A stretch of DNA of 64,000 nt. It comes from Lepas anatifera (taxonomy: Eukaryota; Arthropoda; Thecostraca; Lepadidae). The translations under genes were made by a program, and so were the position numbers. The stretch's first letter is position 1. Each line of letters starts with the position of its first letter. The notes below the pieces were generated by a model that was not told where the DNA came from, made no database searches, and was given only the letters and a program-made list of their open reading frames with translations. The stretch spans positions 585,001 through 649,000 of the forward strand of contig JAOTON010000772.1 of assembly GCA_034440635.1 (NCBI GenBank), read 5' to 3'. Of the stretch, positions 42,526 through 53,759 are shown piece by piece.

Positions 42526-42946
42526 CTGATACAATGCAATAGGATATAGGAGAAGGTGGCGGGGAACTAAATTTCAGGGAACATGTGAACTTTATTTCAG
42601 ACCTATTCACCTGGAATGTATTTCAGGTGCTCTCCTCCAGATTTATTATTGTTTTGGCGAAATATCTGTGACCCAGACCCATTTACTTAGATATACTGTT
42701 TTCTGGGGTAAATAGTTATATATAGATATAGATTATATAGATATAACATACGAACTATAGATTTAACAAACGCATACGCTTAAATTTTACAGACGTCGCC
42801 TAGTACTTAGCTAACATTTCAAAAGTATTTCTGTATATACACTACCCTGCCTCTCAGCAGAATATCTTTAATGCCCTGTTAGTACCAAGTGAAGAAGCGA
42901 AACCTATCAAAATGATACTAAACACATAATTTCACAGCATATTTAC

Positions 42947-43070
42947 CTTCAGCCACCGAACAGTTTGCTTCTTCGGAGTCTTTAGCCTCGAGCAACGTAC
43001 ACATCTCCTGTCTCCGTTCCCTCCTTTCATGTCGAGTGTTTCTCGCAGAGGTGGATGCTTTGACTTTCCC
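42947..43070 (-). CDS. Possible exon or piggyBac-like C-terminal relic
   Basis: It is bounded by the acceptor ATATCGTCAG and donor GAAG|GTAAAT. Two frames are open. One gives a basic stretch (TSARNTRHERRERRQEMCTL). The other gives GDRRCVRCSRLKTPKKQTVR, which recalls the Cys-rich C-terminal finger of piggyBac transposases. Which frame was used cannot be decided from this block alone. Confidence 0.25.
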
Positions 43071-43894
43071 CTGACGATATTTAAATTCAAGATAATGAAA
43101 AAAAACTATCTTATACTGGCAATGCACTATTGACGCCTGCACATACAGGAGTTGACGTCAGAATTCTGATCTTTATTTTTTTAGATTGACTCTTTATAAA
43201 CGGGGTACCCCTTGGAGATTTTGTATCTATGCCAACGGAACAAAGTGACCAAATTAACAAACAGAACAGCTGCTCGAATTGATAACTGATTGTGTTTAAA
43301 CTATGGGAAAAACTTAGATCCTTATTAACATTTATTTTTCGAACACAGTGATGACAAGTATTTAAGTGGAATATTATTGCAGCGTAAATTGCAGGTAAGC
43401 AGAAGCTTTTATCAAGCCGGCATGTATTCTCACCTTAGATGTAGGTTCAGTGAGGGAATAGTACCGTCTTTCAGGGACATCTTACTTGCTATGCCCATTG
43501 AATACTTTAGCAGACATGTTTGGTTGTAGTCCGATCTTTTGAAATGCTTCTCGTATATCACAGCATGTTGAAATTTCTTTGAAACTGGTCTGGAACAACG
43601 ACGAATCCATTCCTTTCTTACGCTTGAGTCTTTAGGAAAATGAAGTATGATACGTCCGGATCACGCCTATTCCCCATAGGGCAAGCTGCTACGGCACAAT
43701 GCACCATCTTTACATGGCTTTCAATACAAATCTAAACATAAAACGCGGTATAAAAATATGCATCCTCTCATCATCCCACCAATCATCTGACTGACCCAAA
43801 CAAACTAAGCAAACAGCTGTTGCTAAGCTGTGACGTCACAATTGCTCACGGTCCTATGGCTGCTGAAGGGATGACTGGGGCCTGGCCCGAAGCA
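43071..43894. other. Intergenic, no feature seen
   Basis: No supported gene or bounded repeat. Confidence 0.4.
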
Positions 43895-44475
43895 TTTTTG
43901 GAAGGTCACCTTGTAGACTCATCTTTGATGCTTCATAGCTCAAAAACTCATCGCCTGATTAACAAATTTTGTATATCATTGAAGCCGTCTTGAACTATAC
44001 ACTATTGCAAAAAAAACTTCAAAATTTTTAAAATTTTGGCGTAATTATTTGACCTTTTCTTTTTTACCTAGCTTGACCTTTTCGCAGTTGAAATTGCCCT
44101 TCTAGACACCTCAAAAATTTTGCTTCATAAAATATCTGTCGATAGAATATGAAAAAATGCGTGCTTGCTATAAATTCCAAATTGTTAGCACCTAAGGTAG
44201 GTATGCAGACAGTTTTTGACCACTGTGGTAGCACAGCCCTATTTTTAACAACGCAAACAAAGCGATTGCTTTTGTAATCGGTTGATTGCAATCATATTGC
44301 ATTGTCTTTACGAAATTTTCATCGTGCAAGAGTAAGAATTTATGAGAATTAACAAGCGCCCACACGGGCGGGGGTGGGCGGGCAACCGGCCTCCTCAGGT
44401 TTCTACAGGTAGTAAAAAACACCTTCGCGCAGCGCCATCGTACTTCATCTACCTTTAACTCGACATTTCACAACT
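43895..44475 (-). repeat. Dispersed repeat of about 600 bp, minus copy
   Basis: It is the diverged reverse complement of 48290-48895: the TGATATACAAAAC block, the AAAGGTCAAGCTAGG block, GATTACAAAAGCAATCGCTT, and the GGCGCTGCGCGAAGG end. The open frames at 44064-44291 (minus) and 48474-48707 (plus) are this same shared sequence and need not be genes. Confidence 0.85.
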
Positions 44476-46967
44476 TCTGGCAAAATGATTTAGGTTACTG
44501 GCAGATGGTAGGTACCGTAAATACCGTAGGTCAGCTGGAAATTGACTGGTGAGGGGATGACCTGAGGTAGACGGCCGTGGTTATGCCTTGCGAGGCGTTC
44601 AACTCTGGTTCCTTAATTAACCCCTCATCGTGGGAGTTGCTCGTTTGGGTGGTGGGGTCGGGGTCTCTGTAAAAAGTCCCTTAAAGACTTTAGTGGGACT
44701 CCGATTCCTGAAACTGAACTGGCAACAACTTGGACAAAATTTACAAAAGAAAAATAGCAGTCATTAAAAATGATAGAAAGGGATCTAATGTTTCGAGGGA
44801 GACGAGGGCAAAGGAACTTAAGTAATGGGCCCTGCAGCCTTCAACGAAAATTTACAAAGATGTCGTGACTTTACCAATAATTGAAACAAGTATAACTTAT
44901 CCTATAAGCACCACTAACTCACAAAATTACATCGTTCCCGGAGATGGAAAAATAGTATCAATACAAGGTGACCCAGTGCAGCACAGCATATGTTTGAGAG
45001 GAATCATACAATTAAAAAAAGTGTCTGAAAGGCTTACATTCCCAGGAAGTAATTTAAATCTGCTCATATCTGCGAAAAAATGTCCTGATGTCATAACGCA
45101 TTCGACTTGGTCACTTGAACAGGTTGCCTCACATGATATTTTAAAGGTGATCATTTCATAGCTGACACGGTTCCCAGGTCAAACGCCACTTCGAAAGGCT
45201 TTTGATTGGTGTTTTTTTAATGATTAGGGGTGGGAAAATTTGAAGCAATATCGAGAGCCACAACGTCAAAATAAATAGCAAAATGTGTCATGTGTTTAGC
45301 CCTCTCACAGGCCGGTTGAACTACATTGAACCAAGAAGTAGTATTTGAAATGAAAAAAGAGAACATTCAAAGGATGTTTTACCACTTTTACCACTGTTTC
45401 CACGTTCATTGGAGGTGGTCGGGCACCCACAAATAGATATAATTCCACATTCCTGGTGCTTTCTATAATCATTGAAGAATAAGGGAATACACTGAGATGA
45501 CTTTAACACTGACAATGACTTTGTCCTGGACAAACACATTCATTCACCTGCAATGATGGCCGTCAGATTACTTATTACTTAAGCCAAATAATCTATGCCA
45601 CTATGTTTAATATTACCCTTGCATTGGACCTTCACCATGACTAAATTTGCGACCTTTCACGCAGCACCCATAAAGAAAGTCTATTTGCACAGCACGACAC
45701 TGCTTGGTTTAAACATAGGTATACGAGACCCCAACCTTTCTTCCTTTGTTTGTAGATATTTCATGAACAGTCTTATTTACCGCTAGTATTCTTTGAAACT
45801 TGTAATCATTTTTCCATAATCGCATCGGCGAACAAACTTTGGAGCTGTCTGGCAACATTGGCTATGCTTGATTGTGGAATGTACAAGAATTTAATCGTGC
45901 TGAAAATGTATGCGTAAGAAAAGCATTCGTACCTTTGGCATCACGTATTTGATCTTTCACTGGACTTTTAAACCATCGTGATATGTTGCCGGTTTCGCAG
46001 TGCTCTCGATATAGTTGCAGGCGCCCTTGCTGTGAGACGTAGTAGAAAACACTTCATTTACATAATATCATTTTGCTTCGATATAACTTTTGTACTGGAA
46101 TTAAACCTTCGCATTGCTTTGAAATCGTGTGCATGGCGGCACCATTTGATGAATTTAAATATACTTTTGCATTGTGCAGCACAGCTCTCCGTCAGGAGAT
46201 GTACATTGTTCAGTCATTTCTCTCACTTTCACGCTCCAGGCATAACTTCTGAAAAAAACACGAGCCATCGCAGCTTTGTGTTTGGAGGCATGTTATGTCA
46301 CACAGGCCCCGTGGCCTAATTGTGAGTTATCACCAGGGCATTTTTTAAGGAAAAGTCAGTGGGGGGCATTTCTTGTGCTGGCCATTTAAGTGTCTTCAAG
46401 GGATGAAGACCCCGTTTTGAGGAGGTTAATAAAACTTAGACGCGTTAGTGTTAAAAAAATGTTTCTTAATTTTTTAGTTATTCCAAGTCTTATAGATTAT
46501 AGATGCTGCCCGCGGCTGCCAGGTTTTTTCAGCGGAAAAGGTCAAACCGAGTTAGAAAAAGGGCCAAAGAGGGGCAAAATTTTATTTCCACTAAAATAGC
46601 CAAATAAACACCACAAAAGCCACATTTGAGGCTAAAACGACCTCTAGCGGTCATCATAAAACCACAGAAAAGCGACTTGTATCACTGTTGAAAACTAATT
46701 GTTGACAGTTTGATATTGACTTGACGCAATAATTTTAGCACTCTACTCATCTAAAAGGAAGCCAGGGGTGCCCTTCCAGCCCCGCGTGGCCATCGAATGA
46801 TTTTATCACATAACTAGAAGATTTTTTGGGGTCATTAATCATCCCCCTCACTTTTTGACCAACCATTTCCTGATCTCAGTCAAAATGGGAGTAAACCGGA
46901 AATTTGTATAGCCAGTCGCTGCGGAAGGCAATGAGGAGCCCAAATTCGAAAAGTTTTTGGTACTAAC
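44476..46967. other. Intergenic, no gene seen
   Basis: No family-like protein or bounded transposon. Open frames at 44865-45161 (plus), 45321-45539 (minus) and 45978-46319 (plus) have no recognisable features. Confidence 0.4.
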
Positions 46968-47086
46968 GTGGAAAGTTTTCTGTCAGCATCAGGTTGAAGT
47001 TTGGCCGGCCCCCTCACGTTTTTGCCGGTGGCGACGCTTATGTATGCTACCACCACAATAATAAATAAAAAGGCTAAGGACAGCAT
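46968..47086 (-). CDS. Possible first exon with signal anchor
   Basis: ATG at 47086-47084 is followed by MLSLAFLFIIVVVAYISVAT, a strongly hydrophobic segment, then GKNVRGPAKLQPDADRKLS and the donor GTTAGT. This would suit a secreted or type II membrane protein. No matching downstream exon was found, and the phase (2) does not fit the exon-like blocks at 42-43 kb. Confidence 0.3.
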
Positions 47087-48289
47087 ACCGCCACACCAGA
47101 AACCAGTCTTACGCACTTTCACTACACCGTGTCCCGTCTAATCCACGAACGAACTGTTAGCGCTGAAATCTGACTGTGTGTGAAATAAGAGCATCATGCA
47201 ATGTCACGGTACTGGCTGGGATGTGGGCTTCCGGTCGGATAGAACAGGATGCTTGATTGGTTGTAGGCCAGTGTTCTTCTTCAGCCTTCTGATTATTTGA
47301 TGCTGAGGCTGCTTTGCCGGGATTTCCCGTAACTACGAGCTTTGTTTCGTCTTCGCACGATGGAGTAGACAGCCACGGGTGGAAATATTCTTACGCAATT
47401 TTTGTGGATTGCCAATTTGGGACCAGAAATAGAAGAAAGTTAGAATTATCGGGTGGTGTTCTGTCTTCTTTTCGTTTGGTGAGTCTGTATTTGGTCAATT
47501 TTAAGTCGTCTGTCTATTTCACTGGGAGGCCAATGTCCGGGCACTGGGGGGCATTTCGGCCCACTGGGGGGGCAAATGGCCCCCCAGTTAACATGTTAAA
47601 AAATGGCCTGGTTATCTCTGCTGTTCAGTAAACCATGTAGAATGAACAGTGCACTGGGAGCGACGCCGCTAAATAGCCAGTTTTAATCACTACCGACAAT
47701 GTTACACACAATCGTTCGATCGGGTCACCTTTGAGGTTGCACGAGGTCAACGTATTCCTTACAGGAACTAAGTGGAAACCTAAATTTTGTGGCATAATAG
47801 CTGACAGAGGAGAGCCACAGAAAAATGTTCAGCACCATTGGAATGCTCTTGTCGAGCCCGATCGGATTATATATCTTATAATCTTGTCTAGTCAAATTTC
47901 AAAATAAACCTCCTTTGACTTAGAGCCGGGCTTAGGTCTGTATGGTAAAAAATATTTATCAAACTGCAGTGGCAAGTCAGACACGACAACGTAAAAATAA
48001 AACCTCCATCGCAATTCTCGACAATTCTCAATTCTCGCAAGTTATCAAAATTTACGAATTGCCCCATGCATTTCTAATGGAAAGATCGTGACCCTGACCT
48101 TGTCCCAGGCTATCGATATAGAAATCCTGCTACGAAAAATTATCTTGCTCGGCGACCTTACTATGTGATGTGAATCTAAGCACGATAGGTTAAATTTGAT
48201 CTTACTGATGCACCTCCAAAGTTTTTTCGAGGTTAGGTCTCTTGACCTGGGTTGGCAGTCTGACCTGGTTTGACCCAGATTTAAAATTT
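47087..48289. other. Intergenic, no gene seen
   Basis: No supported gene. G-rich blocks near 47530-47590 (GGGGGGCATTTCGGCCCACT) resemble transposon interiors. Confidence 0.4.
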
Positions 48290-49035
48290 TTCCAGAAGCT
48301 GTAAAATTTCGAGTTAGACGTACATGAAGCACGGTGGCGCTGCGCGAAGGTTTTTTTTATACCTCTGGAAACCTGAGGAGGTCGGTTGCCCGCCCCCTCG
48401 TGTGGGCGCGTGTTAATTCTCATCAATTATGACACTTCCACGATGCAAATTTCGTAAAGACAATGCAATATGATTGCAAGCAACCGATTACAAAAGCAAT
48501 CGCTTTGTTTGCAGTGTTAAACATAATGATGTACGAGTACTACCGCATTGGTCAAAAACCGTTTGCATACCTAACTTAAGTGCTAAAAATTTGGAACTTA
48601 TAGCAAGAATGCATTTAAAAAAATTGTATCGACAGATATTTCATGAAGCAAAATTTTTGAGGTGTCTAAAAGGTCAATTTCAAATGCGAAAAGGTCAAGC
48701 TAGGTAAATAAAGAAAAGGTCAAACAAATTAAAAGTAAAATTTCTCAAATTTTAAAATTTTCTTTTTCTAAGATAATGTATAGTTCAAGACAAGTTCAAT
48801 GATATACAAAACTTGTTAATCAGGCAATGCGTTTTCGAGTTATGCAGCATCAAATATGAGTCTACACGGTGACCTCCCGAAAATGCCTCGGGCTATAACT
48901 CGGTCACCGTTGGACGGAGGGGGCTAAGATTCTCACAGGCGTGTACCTGGCCCAAAACTACCCCGGAGGCAAAGGTTCAGATTTTTGCTAGACATGGTGG
49001 TGTCAAGCCTTGGTCGACCTGTCCTGGAATCCCCC
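48290..49035 (+). repeat. Dispersed repeat, plus copy (longest)
   Basis: Bases 48290-48895 pair with 43895-44475 in inverse orientation, and 48890-49035 pair with about 36060-36240, also inverse. The three copies together suggest one dispersed family of at least 750 bp. Terminal repeats and transposase sequence are not evident. Confidence 0.82.
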
Positions 49036-49098
49036 ATAGAGCAAAGCACTTTACACCATTGGAATTCTCGCAGCAAGCCAAATGGAATGATATATAGT

Positions 49099-50300
49099 AT
49101 GACCTTGCTGGATCAAATCAGGTTAAATATGGCACTTGACCTGACCTGAGGTCAGGTCAAAATCGAATTAGGTCAAAATGCATATCCCTAGAACCGCAAA
49201 GACAAGGTAAATTGGCAAATCATATGAAGTTTAAATAAACGCTCTATCACCATCCATTGCTAAGTTATTCAATCAAAACCATTTTCCCATGTATTTTCAA
49301 TAAAGAGGTCATGGCTCGTACCTAACCTTAAGTCATCGATATAAAAAACTGGAACATATTTTAGAGAACTCGGTGGGCCCATTATGCGATATGAGTTTCA
49401 ATCGGATAATTTCATCCTGTTCTGACTTATGTTGTCTTAACCCTCGCCCCACGAGGGCCATTGATGGCCCCCTTAAGGTTTTTTCGGGATAGCAGAAAAA
49501 CGGCGAAAGGCAGCACCGCAGTTGAGGGCTCTATCTTTCACCCCATCATTTTACCACCATCCCTGAAATTTTTGCCCCGGGTCACCCAAGGCCAGGTCAC
49601 CAGGCGAGGTCAACCAAGGTCCCCTCACTTCAATTTTTGAGCTCTACCATAACTACATTTCTAAGCCGACCGATTTGAAACTTCCTTCACTTCATGACCC
49701 CTCCAGGGTCTAAAAATTGTATATCCGGGATTTTTGTATTTCGTGACCTGAGGCCAGTTCACGAGGTGACCTCTCCCGTTAACAAGTATGGGGAAAAGCT
49801 TATAATCTAAAAGCCACAAAATGATTGCAAACGCTCAGACTGCTCAGAAAAGCGTTCTTGGACACCCTTTCACGGATCCCAGGGGTGATATTTGCCCTAT
49901 GACCCATCTGAGGTCATCACAGGTCACCATGGGTCAAAACAGTATTCCACCAATAACTTTTGACCTAATAAAGCTTGAGCGCTAAAATAAACGTCATTGT
50001 GTATATCTCGTCACTGGCTTTCATTTGATATACGGCAAGGCTGCTTTTTGGCTTTTTGTGATCTCAGGTCATATAAGGTCACGAGGTGACTTTTCCAGGT
50101 CAAAAATCAGGCGAGAGGTCATTATGTTTCTATGGCAGAAAAGGTCTGGCATTTTCCTATCAAGTGTACTTTAGCAAATTGCAATAGTTCTATCGCCATG
50201 AGAGCTATGCCCAGTTTGCTCAAGCGTTGCATATTTTAGTGGAAATAGCCTATTGTGATCTAACTTGGCCTCTGGAGGTCAAACAATTGACCTGAGCGCT
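49099..50300. repeat. Stretch dense in AGGTCA / TGACCT hexamers
   Basis: About 19 occurrences on either strand in 1.2 kb, where under one is expected by chance. Some are adjacent, for example TGACCTGACCTGAGGTCAGG at about 49138. They lie both outside and inside the piggyBac-like element. AGGTCA is the nuclear-receptor half-site, but the enrichment may only reflect the composition of a repeat family. Confidence 0.7.
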
Positions 50301-50454
50301 TAAACATTCGAAATAATTTTTCACTGAATTCACACGAGCTCTCTAATGCACTTTGCAGATTTACGCTAACTTTTATATCTTCCGAGTTAGAGGGGCCCAT
50401 CGATGGCCCCCGGTGGGGGCGAAGGTGGCACCGGACCCCCATTTGGGGCGCAGG
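49441..50454. mobile_element. piggyBac-like non-autonomous element, 1.01 kb
   Basis: It is flanked on both sides by TTAA (49437-49440 and 50455-50458). The inverse ends are CCCTCGCCCCACGAGGG at the left and CCCCATTTGGGGCGCAGG at the right, followed by subterminal GGGGCCATCGATGG-like inverse repeats. There is no transposase frame. TTAA duplication is the piggyBac hallmark. It interrupts or adjoins the LINE fragment at 50459. Confidence 0.75.
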
Positions 50455-50458
50455 TTAA

Positions 50459-51150
50459 TATAGAAAGAGATAAGCTGGGAGTGGCGTCTTGTTTGGAGTG
50501 GGCACAGCCCAGCTCCAAACAAGTCCACTAACAAGCTGGTGATGGGGGATTCTCTGAGCGCGCCTGTGGCTGCTCGGATACTTGCGTTTTGGATGCGCTC
50601 TAGCTTTAGCTTATTAGTGTCGTTCGTTTAGTCACAGAGGCGGACGCAGACCCGAGTTTTAGGGGGGACAAGCCCACGTCTGCCTCTCCTCCTGGGGGAG
50701 GAAGGGGGGGGTGGGAGCGAAGGTTTCTTGCTCTATAGACCTAGTGTAAGAACCTTTTTCAAAAATTTCTCCAGCGTTTGGGGGAGCAAAAGATAGTTTG
50801 GCCGCCCTCCAGCGCTTTGGGGGGGCCATGGTCGGAATGGCCCCCTGCGTCCGCCAATGTTGAGTCAAAGACAAACGAATCATATTTAAGAATGGGCCGG
50901 GTCAAGGACTTGTAGAGCATGAGCAGGGTCTTTCGATCCCAACCGTAATCGGTTCCGCCGAGCATGCGGAGGATGTTGACTCGTTTTTGACAGCTAGAGA
51001 CGACTTTGGTAATATGCTCGTTAAAACTAAGGCGGGAATCAATGGTGACGCCTAAGAATTCGAAGCTTTTGGCGCATTCAATGGGTTTGCCTGACATTTG
51101 GAGCTGAGGGACAGCGTGTCTCATAATTGGCCTGGCAAAGACTACGACTT
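50459..51150 (-). pseudogene. LINE reverse-transcriptase C-terminal fragment with nested hAT insertion
   Basis: The frame reads VVFARPIM, then KSFEFLGVTIDSRLSFNEHI, LLMLYKSLTRPILKYDSFVF and DS, where a hAT miniature element (50635-50859) interrupts it. Leaving out the insert and one 8-bp duplication, the same frame continues NDTNKLKLERIQNASIRAA and TGALRESPITSLLVDL. FLGV.ID and LE.IQN are standard thumb-region motifs of Jockey/CR1-type LINEs. A stop or frameshift lies upstream near 51155. Confidence 0.88.
50635..50859. mobile_element. hAT-type miniature element inside the LINE, 225 bp
   Basis: Ends CAGAGGCGGACGCAG and CTGCGTCCGCCAATG, with flanks TTTAGTCA (50627-50634) and TTGAGTCA (50860-50867). 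The insertion is proved by the LINE frame resuming correctly after it. Confidence 0.92.
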
Positions 51151-51218
51151 AAAATTGTTGGGCCGAGAGTGATGAGGGGGACCTCTGTTAGTTGTTATGC
51201 CTGACGTGTGTTATATAC

Positions 51219-51337
51219 CTGGCGTGTGGCCTGCCCCCGCGCTCCTGGGCCTCCTGGTCCATGGGCGCGGGGTGGGCGCCGATAGTGGTGTACCAGGGCA
51301 CCGTGCCGGACGCCTGCCGGGTGACAAACCACTGGGA
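51219..51337 (-). CDS. Possible isolated exon, function unknown
   Basis: A GC-rich 119-nt block has the good acceptor CTCTGCCCACAG and donor CCAG|GTATAT. It is open in phase 0, encoding SQWFVTRQASGTVPWYTTIG, then AHPAPMDQEAQERGG. Third-position GC and splice signals look like host coding sequence, but I do not recognise the protein and no partner exon was found. Confidence 0.33.
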
Positions 51338-52139
51338 CTGTGGGCAGAGTAGGGAATAAGGGAAAACACTTTTTAGTTGCTCGGCGAATGTTTCCAAGCC
51401 TGACTTTTAACTTATTAACACGTGTTATGAGCGCAGAATGACCCTAAATGTAGTCGCGCAAGATAACCACAGTGATGATGACATTTGTTTACGTCTGGCG
51501 TATGCATCACATTTCCAGTGCGGAATACAAATGGCCGCCGTGGCCGCATCTGCCGCTCGCCTTTTGCACCAGTGCTTCGTACATCGGGGAATAAACGGAC
51601 GGGCGAACCTAGAGTACGATCGACAAGGAGAGTGACACAAATATGATACGGATGATGCGAACAGACGTAATCAGTGGAAAATTACGTCTCAAAAATAAAA
51701 TCGATTGCAGGCCTCGGGATCATTTCACCATGTATTTGTTTGGCCTCGGCATGCAATGTTCAGCATGCAGAAACTCTGTGAACAGGATAAAAATACACTC
51801 CTGGAGAGGCCTCCTGAACATAGTACAGTTGGGCCGCCTGGTACTCCTCTGTCCGGCTTTTCCGTTCGTGGCAGAGATTGGCCGGCAATGGGGACCCCCG
51901 TAGTCAAGGCTATTTTCCAGACTGCGCTGGCACTGCCATTGACGTCACGGCATACTTGGCTGTGATTGGTGGGTGCTCGGCCTTTCCACCGGCAGCTCCC
52001 GTGAAACGACGCAACCCGCAACGCCGGGCCGCGACAGGCTGCTGCTGCATTCACTATCAGGGCGGGAGAGTGTGTACGGGTCCTAGCGTCCTTCCGCTGG
52101 TACAGGGCCGTCAACACCGTCTCAACAGCAGACGCACTG
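51338..52139. other. Upstream region of the four-pass membrane protein gene
   Basis: CpG-rich with an inverted CCAAT box (GATTGG at about 51964). At 51533 an ATG begins MAAVAASAARLLHQ, which looks like a mitochondrial presequence, but the frame ends after 34 codons and no donor is convincing. No other feature is supported. Confidence 0.4.
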
Positions 52140-52145
52140 TCAGTG
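52140..52145 (+). promoter_or_regulatory. Initiator-like site TCAGTG
   Basis: TCAGTG matches the TCAGTY initiator common at arthropod start sites and lies about 190 bp before the preferred start codon. No downstream promoter element or TATA box is evident at the expected spacing. Confidence 0.3.
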
Positions 52146-52331
52146 AGAGGCGATTGTGTCAATAGTGAACTAGTTTCCAGCTCCTGTGTCGCCCAGCTGG
52201 AAGCTGAAGCTCTGTGCGCGCTGTGGTTAACAATGCCGGTACACCACCTTGCGAGACTTGGTGTGAGCTTGGGGGCTTGCGCCTTGTGGCGCGCCCGGAG
52301 GGAGCGGCAGAGCGAGGTTCCCTACGCCACG

Positions 52332-53348
52332 ATGGTGACGCCGGTGTCAGTTCTAGTAGCCGGTGATCCAGGTTACCAGCCAGCGCCACCGGAGCCGAAG
52401 CCAGAGCCGGAGCCGAGATGTCTCTGTGGCGCCATGACGGCGAAAACCGGCGCAATTGTCATCGGAGCACTAAGCATCGCTGCGTACTTTCTGATGGGCT
52501 TCGCCAGCTTCATTCTCTTGAATGAATCACAGTCCGATGAACGATCTATCCTCGGAATGGTCCTAGCAATGGCCCTGCACGTGACCTTCAGCAGCCTGCT
52601 GATCCATGGAGCCCGTACTGCGTCTCACTGTCTGGTGGTCAGCTGGTTGGCCTTTCAGGGCACGGTTACAGGCCTGGCGTCATGCGGCCTCCTGATAGCA
52701 GCGCTTATCTTCCTGCAATACACCTTCGATTGGAGAATATCGGTTGCGCTAGTGCTGGGCGGAGGCGCCGTTCTAGCGTTGCAGTGGTACTTTTTCGTGG
52801 TAGGCATGCGCTTGGCCAATCATCTGTCCCGGAGGAGGGGCACCGTACTGCAGGTACGCCGACCAGCAACGAGTGTGGCTCCACTGGCACACCAGCAGCC
52901 GCCGCCTCCGTTCCAGCCTCAGCAGCCCCAGTACCAGCCTCAGCAACCTCAGTTCCAGCCTCAGCAGCCACAGTTCCAGCCTCAGCAGCCCCAGTACCAG
53001 CCTCAGCAGCCGCAGTTCCAGCCTCAGCAGCCACAGTTCCAGCCTCAGCAGCCCCAGTACCAGCCTCAGCAACCTCAGTTCCAGCCTCAGCAGGCCCAGT
53101 TTCAGCCTCAGCAACCTCAATTCCAGCCTCAGCAGCCACAGTTCCAGCCTCAGCAGCCACAGTTCCAGCCTCAGCAGCCACAGTTCCAGCCTCAGCAGCC
53201 TCAGTTTCAGCCTCAGCAGCCCCAGTTCCAGCCTCAGCAGCGGGACGCCCCGCCCCCGTACAGTCCATCTGATCTGACCTCGTCTACCGCGCCGGCTTCC
53301 CAAAATGGCGCTCCGCAACCAATAACGAAGAAAGAAGGCCTTCAATAG
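52332..53348 (+). CDS. Four-pass membrane protein with Gln/Pro heptad tail
   Basis: A single-exon frame of 338 residues starts at ATG 52332 (A at -3, G at +4). The same frame is open upstream, with another ATG at about 52233. After a Pro/Glu-rich cytoplasmic start, four hydrophobic segments follow: GAIVIGALSIAAYFLMGFAS, ILGMVLAMALHVTFSSLLIH, GTVTGLASCGLLIAALIFLQ and ISVALVLGGGAVLALQWYFF. The tail has sixteen (F/Y)QPQQ(P/A)Q heptads and then PPPYSPSDL, a PPxY motif able to bind WW domains. The layout recalls MARVEL or other four-pass scaffold proteins, but I cannot name the family. The frame is intact and a polyadenylation signal follows, so it is probably a real gene. Confidence 0.8.
   Translation: MVTPVSVLVAGDPGYQPAPPEPKPEPEPRCLCGAMTAKTGAIVIGALSIAAYFLMGFASFILLNESQSDERSILGMVLAMALHVTFSSLLIHGARTASHCLVVSWLAFQGTVTGLASCGLLIAALIFLQYTFDWRISVALVLGGGAVLALQWYFFVVGMRLANHLSRRRGTVLQVRRPATSVAPLAHQQPPPPFQPQQPQYQPQQPQFQPQQPQFQPQQPQYQPQQPQFQPQQPQFQPQQPQYQPQQPQFQPQQAQFQPQQPQFQPQQPQFQPQQPQFQPQQPQFQPQQPQFQPQQPQFQPQQRDAPPPYSPSDLTSSTAPASQNGAPQPITKKEGLQ
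52908..53248 (+). repeat. 21-bp coding minisatellite (16 Gln/Pro heptads)
   Basis: The unit CAGTTCCAGCCTCAGCAGCC is repeated in frame. Tyr replaces Phe in units 2, 5 and 8, giving a higher-order period of three units (63 bp) in the first half, while the second half is uniform Phe. Frames on the opposite strand and in other phases are shadows of this repeat. Confidence 0.95.
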
Positions 53349-53727
53349 TGTTGAAGGCGGAACGCTGTGCTGATGTTTTGAATGTGGTACGTCCGAACTG
53401 GAGAGACACTTGCTGGTAGGCAGGCGGCGTTTTCTGGGGAATTATTACCTTCTCGTGATACTTTGTTTTTTAGAGGGAGGGGTATGTACAACAGTCGAGT
53501 CGAAAATTTCGCTGCGCTTTGACTATGAAGGCAAGATTGCAGTGAAGTGCAGTATATTGCTGTCCACCTGCAGCATGTCTCCTGAGAACTTCTCATGCCC
53601 GTCAGCATTCATCCAGCATATGGTTGTACCAACCGAAGCATTCTCCAACCAAATTAACGCCATTCTTTTTAACTCTTGGCCTTGCATCATTTGTATTTGA
53701 GCTTAGCTTATGCTTACAGTGTAAGTG

Positions 53728-53733
53728 AATAAA
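53728..53733 (+). terminator. Polyadenylation signal AATAAA
   Basis: AATAAA lies 380 bp after the stop codon of the four-pass membrane protein gene and is followed by a T-rich and GT-containing stretch (TTTTCTTATTGTTGTCG). Confidence 0.7.
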
Positions 53734-53759
53734 ATTATTTTCTTATTGTTGTCGTGAAT

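Noticed and set aside
42188..42529. 113-codon plus-strand frame
   Set aside because: No recognisable features. The opposite strand holds the more exon-like block at 42369-42525, which is itself uncertain.
52682..53345. Three other open frames of 134-196 codons over the heptad array, on both strands
   Set aside because: Shadows of the 21-bp repeat, which is open in several frames; only the 52332-53348 frame includes the membrane domain.
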